A stretch of 64,000 nt of DNA from Leptospira dzoumogneensis. Its GTDB lineage: Bacteria > Spirochaetota > Leptospiria > Leptospirales > Leptospiraceae. This document shows positions 47,471 through 57,760 of the stretch, piece after piece; position 1 is the stretch's first letter, and each line of letters starts with the position of its first letter. The notes below the pieces were generated by a model. That model did not search any database, was not told the origin of the DNA, and saw only the letters and a list, made by a program, of their open reading frames with translations. The translations under genes were made by a program, and so were the position numbers. Location of the stretch: positions 62,001 through 126,000 of the forward strand of contig NZ_RQHS01000012.1 in assembly GCF_004770895.1 (NCBI RefSeq), written 5' to 3'.

Positions 47471-48616
47471 TTATCTCGAAACTAGATCCACTACTCTGTC
47501 CAATTGTTCCTTGGCCAGATAAATATGAGGAGAGAAACGAACCCTTCCCAATCGAAGCGCGCACATGACGCCGTTCTTTTTGAGATCGGACACTACATTC
47601 TCCATAGAAAGTCCCTCTTTTTCTGCGACCACGATCCCTGTTTTAAAGTCCGGGAAATGATCGGAAGCAAGTTTCCAACCTGCATCTCTGAGTTTGTCGG
47701 AAAGATAATCCGCAAGTTCGTAGATCCTTTCCATTGAATTATGAAATCCTACTTTATGAAGCATTTCTAATGTGGATTGGAAATAGACCCAATCTATAAA
47801 ATTCACTGTGGAAATTTCGTAACGATCCGTGCCTTTTAGTTCTTCTCTATAAGGTAAATAGACCTCGTCATTTACTACGGAGCCGGTTCCCTTGAACGGA
47901 AAATTAAGTCCTTCTAACTTTTCCTTAGCAATGTATAAAACTCCAAGTCCTAAAGGTCCTAGTAACCATTTCCAAGCAGGGAAAGCCATATAAGAAATTC
48001 CCATTTCTCTAGGTCTTACTGGAAGAAGTCCCACTCCTTGGGCTCCGTCCAAAACGAATTCAATCCCTTTCCCCGCCAGAAAACTTCCGATCTCTTCTAA
48101 AGGGAAAGGCATTCCAGTACACCAATGCACCGCGGAAAGGCTCACCACTTTTACATCAGGTGTGATGGAAGACTTTAAGTTCTCTAAAAATCCGTCCGGA
48201 GTTTCCGCCATTGGCACAAAAGAAATGGAGACTCCTTTTTCTTTCCAATGTTCCCAAGGATAAATATTAGAAGGGTATTCGTTTTCCAGAAGAAGGATAC
48301 GATCCCCGCTTTTGAGTTTCAAACCCAGGGAAATAAATCCGATACCTTCGTTTGTATGGTGGATTAAGGAAAGTTCTTCTGCTTCTACGCCTAATAGTTC
48401 CGCAAGAATTGTGCGGATCACTTTTTTAACGGTTGGATATCTGCGTACTTCCGTGTTACCGCCTCTGGCAGCGTAACCTTGCAGGTATTCATTGACTGCA
48501 TGTAAGGTGTCCGTGTTTGCAGGAGTGGTCCCACAATTGTTTAACCAGATCATTTCCCGGTTTACCGGGTACAAATGTTGTAGTTTGGTCCAATCCGGAC
48601 TAGGATTCGTTTTCAT
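47471..48616 (-). CDS. class V aminotransferase/cysteine-desulfurase-like PLP enzyme
   Basis: 381 residues, fold type I. D190 and Q193 (FVLDGAQGVG) and the Schiff-base Lys K216 (FPAWKWLLGPLG) are visible. The pattern LNNCGTTPANTDTL at the N-terminus is closer to the isopenicillin-N-epimerase-like branch than to IscS, and there is no obvious catalytic Cys loop. The reaction is unknown. It is the upstream gene of a two-gene operon with the BASS transporter. Confidence 0.82.
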   Translation of the reverse strand: MKTNPSPDWTKLQHLYPVNREMIWLNNCGTTPANTDTLHAVNEYLQGYAARGGNTEVRRYPTVKKVIRTILAELLGVEAEELSLIHHTNEGIGFISLGLKLKSGDRILLLENEYPSNIYPWEHWKEKGVSISFVPMAETPDGFLENLKSSITPDVKVVSLSAVHWCTGMPFPLEEIGSFLAGKGIEFVLDGAQGVGLLPVRPREMGISYMAFPAWKWLLGPLGLGVLYIAKEKLEGLNFPFKGTGSVVNDEVYLPYREELKGTDRYEISTVNFIDWVYFQSTLEMLHKVGFHNSMERIYELADYLSDKLRDAGWKLASDHFPDFKTGIVVAEKEGLSMENVVSDLKKNGVMCALRLGRVRFSPHIYLAKEQLDRVVDLVSR

Positions 48617-48709
48617 CTCGGGGCCAGATTGGATCTGTCCTTAGGAGGGAAAACTTCTTTTTTAAGACCTTCTTCCAAAAGGTTTAAACTCTCAAGCCCG
48701 CGAAGTCAA

Positions 48710-48735
48710 AACCGGGAATCGAATGTTTCCCGGTT
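48710..48735 (-). terminator. terminator hairpin after the ferritin-like gene
   Basis: AACCGGGAA (48710-48718) and TTCCCGGTT (48727-48735) form a perfect 9-bp stem with an 8-nt loop, 10 bp past the minus-strand stop. On that strand a short T-run follows. Confidence 0.65.
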
Positions 48736-48744
48736 CTAAAGTTC

Positions 48745-49485
48745 TTACTTTTTCTTTTTGGCTGCCTTTTTTTTGGGAGAAGCTTTTTTGGCGGCAGGTT
48801 TTTTCTTAGCTACCGCTTTTGCTTTTTTAGGTGCAGCCTTCTTCACTACTTTTTTAGCCGCAGCTTTTTTGACAGGTTTAGAAGGTTTTAATCCCTTAGC
48901 AGACGACTTACTGGTTGGCTTGGAATTTCCTACCGCCTTTGCTACTTCTTCCGCTTGTTCGTCCCAGAAGTATGCTCCTCCTGCAGAACGAGTCTGGTCG
49001 AACGTATTCAACTCAGCCTCCAGCAAAGATTGGTAATTATGGCTGTAATCCATTAGTTTAGAAAACAATAGTTTAATATTCGAATCTTCGAATTTAGTGG
49101 TGAGTTTCTCGTAGAATGCTACTGAATTTTCAGCTTCTCTGATCGCGAGTTCTAGAGCCTCATGAGCGTCCTTGGATCCTGAACCTGTGATAGTGCGCTC
49201 CACCTTATTCATGATCTTTTGGATCGTAGTTTGGTGGAATTTATGGATTGCGGCCAATTGTTTTAAATTAGGAAGTTCTGCGCCTTCTGCCACTCTGTAG
49301 ATCTCTTGGATAAATTTGATATGTTCATCCACTTCCTCTGCGAGTTTTTCGAATAATTCCCTAGTTCTTCCCGGAGGGAGTTTTTCGTACGTATCCATGT
49401 AAAATTCGAAGTAGTCCTTCTCATGCTGGATCGCAGCTGCAACAGCTTCCAAAAATGTAGTTTCTTTTAAAGGTTTAATACTCAT
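48745..49485 (-). CDS. ferritin-like four-helix protein with histone-H1-like tail
   Basis: 246 residues. Residues about 10-165 form a rubrerythrin/ferritin-like helical bundle (AIQHEKDYFEFY, EEVDEHIKFI, AIREAENSVAFYEKL, YSHNYQSLLEAEL). I cannot see a full diiron set, because the position three before the helix-2 His is Val. From about 190 the chain is a Lys/Ala/Pro tail (KKAAAKKVVKKAAPKK and similar), like eukaryotic H1 or bacterial HctA/AlgP-type proteins. A DNA-bound role, perhaps in protection like Dps, is inferred. GGAG precedes the ATG by about 8 nt. Confidence 0.78.
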   Translation of the reverse strand: MSIKPLKETTFLEAVAAAIQHEKDYFEFYMDTYEKLPPGRTRELFEKLAEEVDEHIKFIQEIYRVAEGAELPNLKQLAAIHKFHQTTIQKIMNKVERTITGSGSKDAHEALELAIREAENSVAFYEKLTTKFEDSNIKLLFSKLMDYSHNYQSLLEAELNTFDQTRSAGGAYFWDEQAEEVAKAVGNSKPTSKSSAKGLKPSKPVKKAAAKKVVKKAAPKKAKAVAKKKPAAKKASPKKKAAKKKK

Positions 49486-49552
49486 TCTGCATACTCCGGT
49501 CGCGACAATTCTAGGGGATTTTCAAGTCGGTTCAATAATAATTTTTCCTATT

Positions 49553-50182
49553 TTATTCCTCTTCTTCTTGAGAAAGATAGATTAAAAATTGAGCTAAATA
49601 GTAAGTAGACATCACCCAAACTCCGTGGAACGGAAGTTTGTTCGGAGTGAATTGTCCGAGTGCGATGATCGAATCGGAAATTATAAAACTGATCGCTCCT
49701 AAAATTCCAAGCCATCTGTCTCTCGAAGAAACTTCTCTCGCTGCGGATCTCCAGCCCATCACACAAATTGCGGAAACGTAAACCGCGACCGGAACGGTTA
49801 ACGCGGGTGCGATCCCGGGAAGAAGCCAATAAAAATAAGAAGCTCCAAAAATTACATACGGGATCAATCTTAAGAAATGTACTGGATTTCCCCAAGAAAA
49901 GCTAACCGAATATGCTACCTGAGCGATTAAGAAACTTCCCAAACCGAAAACAAAATATTTATCCGGGAAGGCCAGGATAGTATCTCCACCGAGCGAAAAT
50001 ACCAAACCTATCCCGAGCCAAATTCCGGCGCGAGTTTTCCATCTTCCTTCTCCCACACTTAACGCGATTAAATATAGAATGGGAACAATTTTGGAAATCA
50101 AACGAACTAGAAATATGTCCGTACCTAAAAATAGAACTCCCAAATGAATGAGAGCCAAAATCGGGAATATAATATAGATCAT
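49553..50182 (-). CDS. YhhN-family membrane protein (lysoplasmalogenase-like)
   Basis: 209 residues with about 7-8 membrane segments. GLVFSLGGDTILAF and the later SDSIIALGQF carry the paired acidic residues of the YhhN/TMEM86 family, some of which hydrolyse the vinyl-ether bond of lysoplasmalogens. Whether this organism makes plasmalogens is not known from the window. It is divergent from the terC-like gene. Confidence 0.85.
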   Translation of the reverse strand: MIYIIFPILALIHLGVLFLGTDIFLVRLISKIVPILYLIALSVGEGRWKTRAGIWLGIGLVFSLGGDTILAFPDKYFVFGLGSFLIAQVAYSVSFSWGNPVHFLRLIPYVIFGASYFYWLLPGIAPALTVPVAVYVSAICVMGWRSAAREVSSRDRWLGILGAISFIISDSIIALGQFTPNKLPFHGVWVMSTYYLAQFLIYLSQEEEE

Positions 50183-50285
50183 TAAGAGCTCCTAATCTCT
50201 AAACACCCGGTGATTTGGGATTGTCTTCCAGATCAAACCGAGGAACCTGTCTTTCAAAGGCCCAAATAGGGCCTCGGAAGCTGCG

Positions 50286-51275
50286 ATGATCTCGTTTAGC
50301 CAAAAAGATTCTACACTTTTTCTTATTTTTTCTGTCGTGGTAGGCCTTTTGATCTATTTGGACCTATTCGTAATGAATAAAAGAGCCCATAAACTCTCTC
50401 TCAGAGAGTCGGGTTACTGGACATTGTTCTGGGTTACTCTTGCATTCAGTTTTTCTCTTTTAGTTTATATTTTTCACGAAGATCCGACTAACCCAGGACT
50501 TGCAAAACAAAAGACCCTGGAATTTTTAGCGGGATATCTACTGGAATATTCTCTTTCTGTGGATAATCTTTTCGTGTTCATCATGATCTTTGGAAAGTTC
50601 CGGATACAATCCCAGTACCAGCCAATGATCTTAAAATGGGGAATTATAGGCGCATTGATCTTCAGAGCGGCGATGATCTTTTCAGGCGCGGAACTAGTTT
50701 CCAGATTCGAATGGATACTTTATATCTTCGGATTCTTGCTACTCTACTCCGCTTGGAAGATGTTCTTCCACGATGAAGAAGAGGATTTCGATCCGGAAGA
50801 AATGAAACTTCTGAAGTACGCTAGAAAAGTCCTTCCGATGTCCAAAACATTCCATCCGGAAAAGTTTTTGGTGAAAGAACATGGAAAAACTCTTTTTACT
50901 TCCACCTTCTTGATACTGATCGTTGTGGAATTCAGCGATATTCTATTCGCGATAGATTCTATTCCTGCGATCTTCTCCATTACACAAGATAGTTTTATCA
51001 TCTATACTTCCAACGTATTCGCGATCTTAGGACTCAGGTCTTTATTCTTCCTGCTTGGTGGAGTGATGGAACTGTTCGTTTACCTCAAAAAAGGTGTTTC
51101 CATTCTACTCGCGTTTGTGGGAGTAAAACTTCTTCTTCCTGCATTTTCAGGATACGTTTTCGGAAGAGTGATCCATGTATCTATAGAGATCTCTTTGATA
51201 GTGATCATAGGAACTCTGACACTTTCCATACTCGCTTCTATTCCGCATTATCTTAAAACGAAAAAAGGAGCCTGA
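50286..51275 (+). CDS. TerC/Alx-family membrane protein
   Basis: 329 residues with about 9 membrane helices. The family's acidic motifs are present: YLDLFVMNKRAHKLSLRES, EYSLSVDNLFVF and EFSDILFAIDSIPAIF. Members export manganese or help load metals on exported proteins. A hairpin AGGCCC/GGGCCT (50258-50263 with 50269-50274) stands 11 bp before the ATG. It does not match the yybP-ykoY manganese riboswitch that often precedes such genes. The mut genes begin 11 bp downstream. Confidence 0.92.
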   Translation: MISFSQKDSTLFLIFSVVVGLLIYLDLFVMNKRAHKLSLRESGYWTLFWVTLAFSFSLLVYIFHEDPTNPGLAKQKTLEFLAGYLLEYSLSVDNLFVFIMIFGKFRIQSQYQPMILKWGIIGALIFRAAMIFSGAELVSRFEWILYIFGFLLLYSAWKMFFHDEEEDFDPEEMKLLKYARKVLPMSKTFHPEKFLVKEHGKTLFTSTFLILIVVEFSDILFAIDSIPAIFSITQDSFIIYTSNVFAILGLRSLFFLLGGVMELFVYLKKGVSILLAFVGVKLLLPAFSGYVFGRVIHVSIEISLIVIIGTLTLSILASIPHYLKTKKGA

Positions 51276-51286
51276 CGGCAAATCGA

Positions 51287-53164
51287 ATGGCATCAGAAAA
51301 ACTTTTCTCCGAATTTCCACCGGTTTCCACCGAAGAATGGACGAACCTGATCACTAAGGATCTGAAAGGTGCAGACTTCGAAAAAAAACTGGTCTGGGAA
51401 ACCCAAGAAGGATTTAAGATCCAGCCGTTTTATAGAAAAGAAAATCTAAAAGGAAAGGAATGGCTCCTTTCCAACCTTCCGGGGAAATTTCCTTATCTTA
51501 GATCCACTCGCAAACTTACGAATGATTGGAGTATCAGACAAGACATAGATACTCCCGATCTAAAAACCGCAAAAGAATTAGCAGTCGAAGCGATCTCCAA
51601 TGGAGTTTCCGCACTGGGACTCGTGCTTGCGGATGTTGGTTCCGGAAGAAAAGGAATACAGATCAAAAATGAAAAGGATCTGGCTTTCTTGTTGGAAGAC
51701 CTACCTTTGAACGAGATCACTCTTCATTTTGTAGCGGAAGAAAAATCTCCCGAACTTTATTCCTGGCTTCCTAAGAACAAAACTCTTGTGGGAGGACTTG
51801 GGTACGATCCATATCGCATCCTTGCAAGACAAGGTCATTCAGGCGGACATGGTCCTGAAACTTTAAAACCGATCTTAACTGAACTTGCAGGTAAATGGAA
51901 AAATTTCAGGGCACTTACTGTCCACTCTTCCACATTCAGGGACAGCGGTTCTACAATTGTTCAGGAACTTGCATACACTCTCGCACTCGGTTCAGAATAT
52001 TTGTATCGTTTGGGGGAATTAGGAATTTCTCCTGAGATAGTAAATTCTCAGACAATTTTCCAATTTACGATCGGTCCTGATTATTTCTTAGAGATCGCGA
52101 AGTTTAGAGCGGCAAGAACTCTTTGGGCGGAAATTTTTTCTTCTTATTCTTCCGATAAGGGAGAAGCTTCCCTTCCGTTTATCGAAGCGGAAACCGCAAG
52201 ATACAATTACGGGATCTATGATCTTCATAATAATATTTTGAGAGGGACCACTGAGGCAATCTCCGCTGCAATCGGCGGCGCAGAAATTATCAATGTTCTT
52301 CCGTTCGATCATCTATTACAACCTGCGGATTCTTTCTCTCTTAGGATCGCAAGAAATGTTCAGTTACTTTTGAAACATGAATCTTATTTGGATAAGGTTG
52401 CCGATCCTTCTTCCGGTTCTTATTATATAGAAACAATCACCGATCAGATCACTGAACAGGCTTGGAAGCTGTTTACTGAAGTGGAGAAGGACGGCGGATT
52501 CTTAGAATGTCTGAAATCAGGTAAGATCCAATCTTCCATTTTAGGATCTAGAAAGAAGAAGGAAGAAAATTACTCTACTCGAAAAGAGATCTTCCTTGGA
52601 ACGAACCAATATCCGAATTCTAATGATAAGATCCAAAACAAAGATCTGAACAAACATGTCCAGACTTCGGCACTTTCTTCCGCTTCCAACGAACTCAAAG
52701 TGACTTCTCTTCCTGAATTTTTTGCAGGAGATGCGATCGAAGAGATCCGTATGAAAACGGAAAATTACGAATCCAAAAATAAAACTTCCGTAAAAGTACT
52801 TCTTCTTCCTTTGGGAGACCTAAAAATGAAGAAGGCAAGAGCGATCTTCTCTCTCAACTTTTTAGGATGTGCAGGATTTAATGTAATCGACCCTGGAAGT
52901 TATGAAACTTCCGACGAGGCGATCGCAGGCATCCAAAAAGAAAATCCTCAGATGATCGTATTCTGTAGTTCGGATGAGGAAGTTTCCGCTTATGTGAAGG
53001 AAGTACTTCCTAAATTAAAATCCAAACCTATTGTTTATGCGGCAGGTTATCCAAAAGATATTCTTTCCGAACTGGAATCCGCGGGTGTGAACGGATTCAT
53101 CCATGTTCGATCCAATCTATTAGAAACACTTTCCGATCTTCAAAAAAGGCTGGGAATCCAATGA
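51287..53164 (+). CDS. mutA: methylmalonyl-CoA mutase small (beta) subunit
   Basis: 625 residues. It has the mutase TIM-barrel pattern ([51 protein letters not shown]) and a C-terminal flavodoxin-like domain that lacks the DxHxxG cobalamin motif. That is expected for the non-B12 subunit of the two-subunit enzyme. It supports the catalytic subunit in converting succinyl-CoA and methylmalonyl-CoA, for propionate or odd-chain fatty acid use. It overlaps mutB by 4 bp (ATGA). Confidence 0.92.
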   Translation: MASEKLFSEFPPVSTEEWTNLITKDLKGADFEKKLVWETQEGFKIQPFYRKENLKGKEWLLSNLPGKFPYLRSTRKLTNDWSIRQDIDTPDLKTAKELAVEAISNGVSALGLVLADVGSGRKGIQIKNEKDLAFLLEDLPLNEITLHFVAEEKSPELYSWLPKNKTLVGGLGYDPYRILARQGHSGGHGPETLKPILTELAGKWKNFRALTVHSSTFRDSGSTIVQELAYTLALGSEYLYRLGELGISPEIVNSQTIFQFTIGPDYFLEIAKFRAARTLWAEIFSSYSSDKGEASLPFIEAETARYNYGIYDLHNNILRGTTEAISAAIGGAEIINVLPFDHLLQPADSFSLRIARNVQLLLKHESYLDKVADPSSGSYYIETITDQITEQAWKLFTEVEKDGGFLECLKSGKIQSSILGSRKKKEENYSTRKEIFLGTNQYPNSNDKIQNKDLNKHVQTSALSSASNELKVTSLPEFFAGDAIEEIRMKTENYESKNKTSVKVLLLPLGDLKMKKARAIFSLNFLGCAGFNVIDPGSYETSDEAIAGIQKENPQMIVFCSSDEEVSAYVKEVLPKLKSKPIVYAAGYPKDILSELESAGVNGFIHVRSNLLETLSDLQKRLGIQ

Positions 53165-55338
53165 AAAGACCTACATTCTCCCCCAACAGAACTCCGGTAA
53201 CTGGAGATACTAAATTCGAATCCTGGTCCAAAGAAGCCTTGGACGAATTAGGACTTTCTAAATTAGAAGAAACGATCTGGAATACTCCTGAAAAAGTACC
53301 GGTCAAACCTGTGTATGTTCCTAAAGATGTGGAGTCCTTGGAACATTTGGATTACGCAGCAGGAATTCCTCCTTTTTTAAGAGGACCCTACTCTACTATG
53401 TATGTCCAACAACCTTGGACCATCCGTCAGTACGCAGGTTTCTCCACTGCAGAAGAATCAAACGCATTCTATCGTAGAAACTTAGCAGCAGGACAAAAAG
53501 GTCTTTCTGTTGCATTCGACCTCGCAACTCACAGAGGATACGACTCTGATCATGAAAGAGTTTTAGGAGACGTAGGAAAAGCGGGAGTTGCGATCGATTC
53601 TGTTCTGGATATGAAGATACTCTTCGACCAGATCCCTTTGGATCAGATGTCGGTCTCCATGACAATGAATGGAGCCGTAATTCCTACATTAGCTTTTTAT
53701 ATTGTAGCTGCAGAAGAACAAGGAGTAAAACCGGAACAACTTTCAGGTACCATCCAGAATGATATCTTAAAAGAGTTCATGGTAAGGAATACTTATATCT
53801 ATCCTCCCGAACCTTCCATGAGGATTATCGCGGATATTTTTAAATATACCACCGACTTCATGCCTAAGTTCAACTCCATCTCCATCTCAGGATATCATAT
53901 GCAGGAAGCGGGAGCTACTGCGGATATAGAACTTGCTTATACTTTGGCAGATGGGTTGGAATACCTACGCACTGGTATCAAAGCAGGAATGGACGTAGAT
54001 AGTTTTGCACCTCGTCTTTCTTTCTTCTGGGCAATCGGGATGAACCATTTTATGGAAATTGCAAAGATGAGAGCAGGAAGACTTCTCTGGGCAAAACTTG
54101 TTAAAACATTTAATCCTAAAAATAGCAAATCTCTCGCTCTTAGAACCCATTGCCAAACTTCAGGTTGGAGTTTAACCGAACAGGATCCTTTCAATAACGT
54201 AGGAAGAACTTGTATAGAAGCTCTTGCCGCGGCACTCGGCCATACTCAATCTTTGCATACGAATGCACTCGACGAAGCAATTGCACTTCCTACGGACTTC
54301 TCCGCAAGGATCGCAAGAAACACTCAGATCTATTTGCAGGAAGAAACAAATATCCACAGAGTTGTGGATCCTTGGGGTGGTTCCTTCTATATAGAATCTT
54401 TAACTTCTCAACTTGCGGAAAGAGCTTGGGAACTGATCCAAGAAGTGGAAAAACTGGGCGGTATTGCAAAAGCGATCGAGACCGGAATTCCAAAAATGAG
54501 GATAGAAGAAGCCGCTGCCCGTAAACAGGCAAGGATCGACTCCGGCAGAGATGTGATCGTAGGTATCAACCGTTACCGTCCTTCTAAAGAAAATCCTTTG
54601 GATATTTTGGATATCGATAATACAGCGGTGAGAGAATCTCAGATCCGCAAACTAAACGAACTCAAGAAAAACAGAGACAATGCTTCAGTTACGGCCGCAT
54701 TAGATGCGATCACTGAATGTGCTAAAACTGGAAATGGAAACCTGCTTGCACTTGCGGTAGATGCGGCCAGAAAAAGAGCAACCCTTGGCGAGATCTCTTT
54801 CGCTATGGAGAAAGTATTCGGCAGATATAAATCCGTCACTCATATGATCAAAGGAGTGTACTCGGAGGAAATCATGGATGATCCGGATTTCAAAAAGGCA
54901 AAAGAACTCTCTGCAAAATTTGCAAAGTTGGAAGGAAGACAGCCTAGGATCATGGTCGCTAAGATGGGACAGGACGGACATGATAGAGGTGCAAAAGTAA
55001 TCTCCACAAGCTTTGCGGATATGGGATTCGACGTTGATATAGGTCCTCTATTCCAAACTCCTGGAGAAGCAGCAAAACAGGCCATAGAGAACGATGTGCA
55101 TGTGCTCGGAGTTTCTAGTCTTGCAGCGGGTCATAAAACTTTAGTTCCTCAGGTAATCCAAGAACTCAAAAAACTAGGAAGAGAAGATATCCTAGTCATC
55201 GCAGGCGGAGTCATCCCTCAGCAGGATTATGATTATTTGTATAAAGCAGGAGTGAACGGGATTTTCGGACCTGGAACAAAAATCTCCAAAGCAGGCGCAG
55301 AAATCCTAGAACTTCTGATCAAGAGTGTAGAAGGTTAA
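53161..55338 (+). CDS. mutB: methylmalonyl-CoA mutase large (alpha, B12-binding) subunit
   Basis: 725 residues. The N-terminal barrel has [36 protein letters not shown] and [19 protein letters not shown]. The C-terminal B12 domain has the DGHDRG motif (D605, H607, G610), so this is the cobalamin-carrying catalytic subunit. Length and layout are normal. The GTPase chaperone gene starts 7 bp downstream, so the three genes form one operon. Confidence 0.96.
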   Translation: MKRPTFSPNRTPVTGDTKFESWSKEALDELGLSKLEETIWNTPEKVPVKPVYVPKDVESLEHLDYAAGIPPFLRGPYSTMYVQQPWTIRQYAGFSTAEESNAFYRRNLAAGQKGLSVAFDLATHRGYDSDHERVLGDVGKAGVAIDSVLDMKILFDQIPLDQMSVSMTMNGAVIPTLAFYIVAAEEQGVKPEQLSGTIQNDILKEFMVRNTYIYPPEPSMRIIADIFKYTTDFMPKFNSISISGYHMQEAGATADIELAYTLADGLEYLRTGIKAGMDVDSFAPRLSFFWAIGMNHFMEIAKMRAGRLLWAKLVKTFNPKNSKSLALRTHCQTSGWSLTEQDPFNNVGRTCIEALAAALGHTQSLHTNALDEAIALPTDFSARIARNTQIYLQEETNIHRVVDPWGGSFYIESLTSQLAERAWELIQEVEKLGGIAKAIETGIPKMRIEEAAARKQARIDSGRDVIVGINRYRPSKENPLDILDIDNTAVRESQIRKLNELKKNRDNASVTAALDAITECAKTGNGNLLALAVDAARKRATLGEISFAMEKVFGRYKSVTHMIKGVYSEEIMDDPDFKKAKELSAKFAKLEGRQPRIMVAKMGQDGHDRGAKVISTSFADMGFDVDIGPLFQTPGEAAKQAIENDVHVLGVSSLAAGHKTLVPQVIQELKKLGREDILVIAGGVIPQQDYDYLYKAGVNGIFGPGTKISKAGAEILELLIKSVEG

Positions 55339-55345
55339 TCTTTTT

Positions 55346-56389
55346 ATGCCCGAGACCGAGGGAAAAGAAGAAGCCCAGATCCGAGGCTCTATCAAAAAGA
55401 AGAGCCTTCCGGATGCGGAAACTTTTTCCAAAGGAATTCTCTCGGGAGATATAGTTCTATTAAGCAGAGCGATCACTTTAGTAGAGAGTACTCTCCCTTC
55501 TCACCAAGAATTGGCAGAAGCTATATTAGAAAAATGTTTACCTCATTCCGGTAAAAGTATCCGAGTTGGGATCACGGGAATTCCGGGTGTAGGTAAAAGT
55601 ACATTCATCGAAACCTTCGGAAATCATCTGATAGAGCAAGGAAGAAAGATCGCAGTACTTGCGGTAGATCCTACATCACAATTATCTAAAGGATCCATTT
55701 TGGGAGACAAGACCAGAATGGAAACTCTCTCCCGTAAAAAAGAAGCATTCATCCGTCCTTCCCCTTCCGGAGATTCATTAGGTGGAGTCGCTCGTAAGAC
55801 TAGAGAAACCATCTTTTTATGCGAGGCCGCAGGTTTCGATACTATCCTTGTAGAAACTGTCGGAGTTGGACAATCGGAGACAGCCGTTAATTCCATGGTG
55901 GATATCTTCCTTCTTCTTTTAATAGCAGGAGCGGGAGACGAATTACAAGGGATCAAACGTGGGATCATGGAAATGGCAGACCTGATCGCGATCACAAAAG
56001 CGGATGGTGAAAACATGGCCAGAGCAAATCGTGCAAAAGCGGAAACAATTTCTGCAGTTCATTTTCTTCCTTCTCATGAATCAGGTATTAAAACAGAAGT
56101 TAGAACATGCTCGGCGGTTACTGGAGAAGGGATCTCCGAGATCTGGACTGAAATTTTAAACTTCATACAAGCTATCAAAGACAAAGGTTACTTGGATAAA
56201 AAAAGAAAAGAACAGGCCAAACATTGGTTACACGAATCCGTTCAATCCATGCTGCTGGATGATTTCTTTTCTAAGCTAGGAAATGATTTCCAAAAGGCAG
56301 AAGAACTTGTAACCCAAGGACTGGCAGGCTCTTATCAAACTGCTCGCAGACTTGTGAAGTATTATAAGAACGAAGATACTCAAATTTAA
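55346..56389 (+). CDS. meaB: MeaB/ArgK-type G3E GTPase, mutase chaperone
   Basis: 347 residues. It protects methylmalonyl-CoA mutase and helps load intact adenosylcobalamin, using GTP. Walker A is GIPGVGKST (about 78-86), followed by AVDPTSQLSKGSILGDKTRM, the switch region ETVGVGQSE and the base-recognition motif TKAD. The C-terminal helices form the dimerisation arm. The place after mutAB confirms the role. Confidence 0.94.
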   Translation: MPETEGKEEAQIRGSIKKKSLPDAETFSKGILSGDIVLLSRAITLVESTLPSHQELAEAILEKCLPHSGKSIRVGITGIPGVGKSTFIETFGNHLIEQGRKIAVLAVDPTSQLSKGSILGDKTRMETLSRKKEAFIRPSPSGDSLGGVARKTRETIFLCEAAGFDTILVETVGVGQSETAVNSMVDIFLLLLIAGAGDELQGIKRGIMEMADLIAITKADGENMARANRAKAETISAVHFLPSHESGIKTEVRTCSAVTGEGISEIWTEILNFIQAIKDKGYLDKKRKEQAKHWLHESVQSMLLDDFFSKLGNDFQKAEELVTQGLAGSYQTARRLVKYYKNEDTQI

Positions 56390-56470
56390 ACATCCAACGA
56401 AACCAAAGAATCATGGTTTTGTAATATATTCCCCTTCCTAAACGATGTTTGTCCCGACCACATCATAGTG

Positions 56471-56497
56471 ATTCCGGTTCCGAATGGAATTTTTTTT
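56471..56497 (+). terminator. putative terminator of the mut operon
   Basis: ATTCC (56471-56475) pairs with GGAAT (56486-56490), extendable by one wobble pair, and is followed by a run of T (56490-56497). A second hairpin AAACCA/TGGTTT (56400-56405 with 56414-56419) lies just after the stop codon. Confidence 0.55.
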
Positions 56498-56621
56498 CTT
56501 GGAAAATATGTCTTTTGGGAGATTGATGGTGGATACAAAAGATTGAACCTCAATCGCGAAACGCCTCTGTTTTAGCAAGAAATTGACTTAGACCGGAGTC
56601 GGTATTGGAAAAGGAAAAAAC

Positions 56622-57002
56622 ATGAAAACTCGTATTTCCGGACTAATCTTATCACTTGTATTAGCCGCTTCTATCATCTCTTGCGCTACTACTAGCGCTG
56701 GACTTGCAACGAGTACCGTTCCGGTAGCGGATAAAAAGTATAAAGTGATCGCTCCGGTTGAAGGAACAAAATACTGGTACACATTCGATATCGCAATCAT
56801 CGGAATTCCATTAGGCGAACCTCCTATCGATCGACTATTGGAGGAATTGAAGAAGGAAAAAGAGGCGGATGCTCTAATCAATGTCCGCTACTGGACAGAT
56901 AGATCCATCTTTATATTCTTAACTGTGAACCGTCTTCATATCTCCGCAGAAGCGATCAAATTCGAAGACGAGATCCCGGATCCTAGGAAGAAAGGCCGTT
57001 AA
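56622..57002 (+). CDS. small lipoprotein A of the TonB operon
   Basis: 126 residues. The signal MKTRISGLILSLVLAASIISC has a good lipobox (IISC, Cys21). The mature part carries YTFDIAIIGIPLGEPPIDRLLEEL and ends with ADALINVRYWTDRSIF. The last motif recurs as SLIKVKYWHETHLF in the next lipoprotein, so the two are probably distant paralogues. AAAAGGAAA precedes the ATG. It opens an eight-gene operon that ends with tonB. Function unknown. Confidence 0.72.
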   Translation: MKTRISGLILSLVLAASIISCATTSAGLATSTVPVADKKYKVIAPVEGTKYWYTFDIAIIGIPLGEPPIDRLLEELKKEKEADALINVRYWTDRSIFIFLTVNRLHISAEAIKFEDEIPDPRKKGR

Positions 57003-57014
57003 TTCCAAGGCGAT

Positions 57015-57422
57015 ATGATTCTTCTCAGATCTATCATTCCGTTTTGTTTTTTAATTTTTACGATGTACTCATGCTCAGGCACTTTCAGTAGAGCGGATGT
57101 GGGGGGCAGAGTGACTAGTACGAATCTAATCGATTCTGCTACGATCATTCGTTCCAAAGATTACATGGAGTTGGGAGTTTCCAGCGGGGAAAGTTCGGTC
57201 TTCTTTTTGTTCGGACTTATCCCGGTAACCAATCCATTAAATTTGGATTATGCACTCAGCGAAGCAGTTCAAAAGATCCCCGGCGGGAAAAGTTTGATCA
57301 AAGTAAAATACTGGCACGAGACTCACCTATTTTTCCCTGTAGGAACAATAAGTGTACTAAAAGTAAAAGGCACCGTAATCGGTTCTCCTTCTACAACTCC
57401 TAACGAAGCGGGTAAAAAATGA
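57015..57422 (+). CDS. small lipoprotein B of the TonB operon
   Basis: 135 residues. Lipobox MYSC (Cys20). The mature region has FLFGLIPVTNPLNLDYALSEAV and KSLIKVKYWHETHLFFPVG, parallel to lipoprotein A (IIGIPLGEPP... LINVRYW). It overlaps lipoprotein C by 4 bp. No enzymatic motif is seen; a periplasmic or outer-membrane accessory role for the receptor is inferred from position only. Confidence 0.7.
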   Translation: MILLRSIIPFCFLIFTMYSCSGTFSRADVGGRVTSTNLIDSATIIRSKDYMELGVSSGESSVFFLFGLIPVTNPLNLDYALSEAVQKIPGGKSLIKVKYWHETHLFFPVGTISVLKVKGTVIGSPSTTPNEAGKK

Positions 57423-57760
57423 AAACCCGCGTATTCGCTTTCAGCTTCTTTTGTATTCTATTGGTGGATTGTGTTCGGGAAGATACGGTTCCTCAGGGAG
57501 ATGCAAACAGCCAGATCTATGCCGCAGCGGAATATCTTTCCAAAAAATGCGGAGATCCGATCCCGCAACATTTTCCGGTTGCGATCGGAGATGTGCAAAG
57601 AAGGAACCTGGATCTTTGTAGTATCGCGATCACAAAAGCGGACTGTCCTTTCATATCCTATCCGGCAGTCTGTCTTTGGATCTATTATGATAAACCTGCG
57701 GGAGAGATCCCTTGGTATTTGAATTTTAAAGATGTATTTGTGGATCCTAAATTGCCATGA
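57419..57760 (+). CDS. small cysteine-containing lipoprotein C of the TonB operon
   Basis: 113 residues. The signal ends in LLVDC (Cys18, Asp at -1), a spirochaetal-type lipobox. Four further cysteines (in KKCGDP, LDLCSI, KADCPF, AVCLWI) suggest two disulphides in an exported fold. No family recognised. It overlaps both neighbours by 4 bp. Confidence 0.68.
   Translation: MKTRVFAFSFFCILLVDCVREDTVPQGDANSQIYAAAEYLSKKCGDPIPQHFPVAIGDVQRRNLDLCSIAITKADCPFISYPAVCLWIYYDKPAGEIPWYLNFKDVFVDPKLP

Noticed and set aside
50183..50285. yybP-ykoY-type manganese riboswitch before the TerC-family gene
   Set aside because: Only a simple AGGCCC/GGGCCT hairpin is present; the conserved loops of that riboswitch are not visible.
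56390..56621. Cobalamin riboswitch before the TonB operon
   Set aside because: No B12-box-like sequence was seen; the region holds two hairpins that look like terminators of the mut operon.
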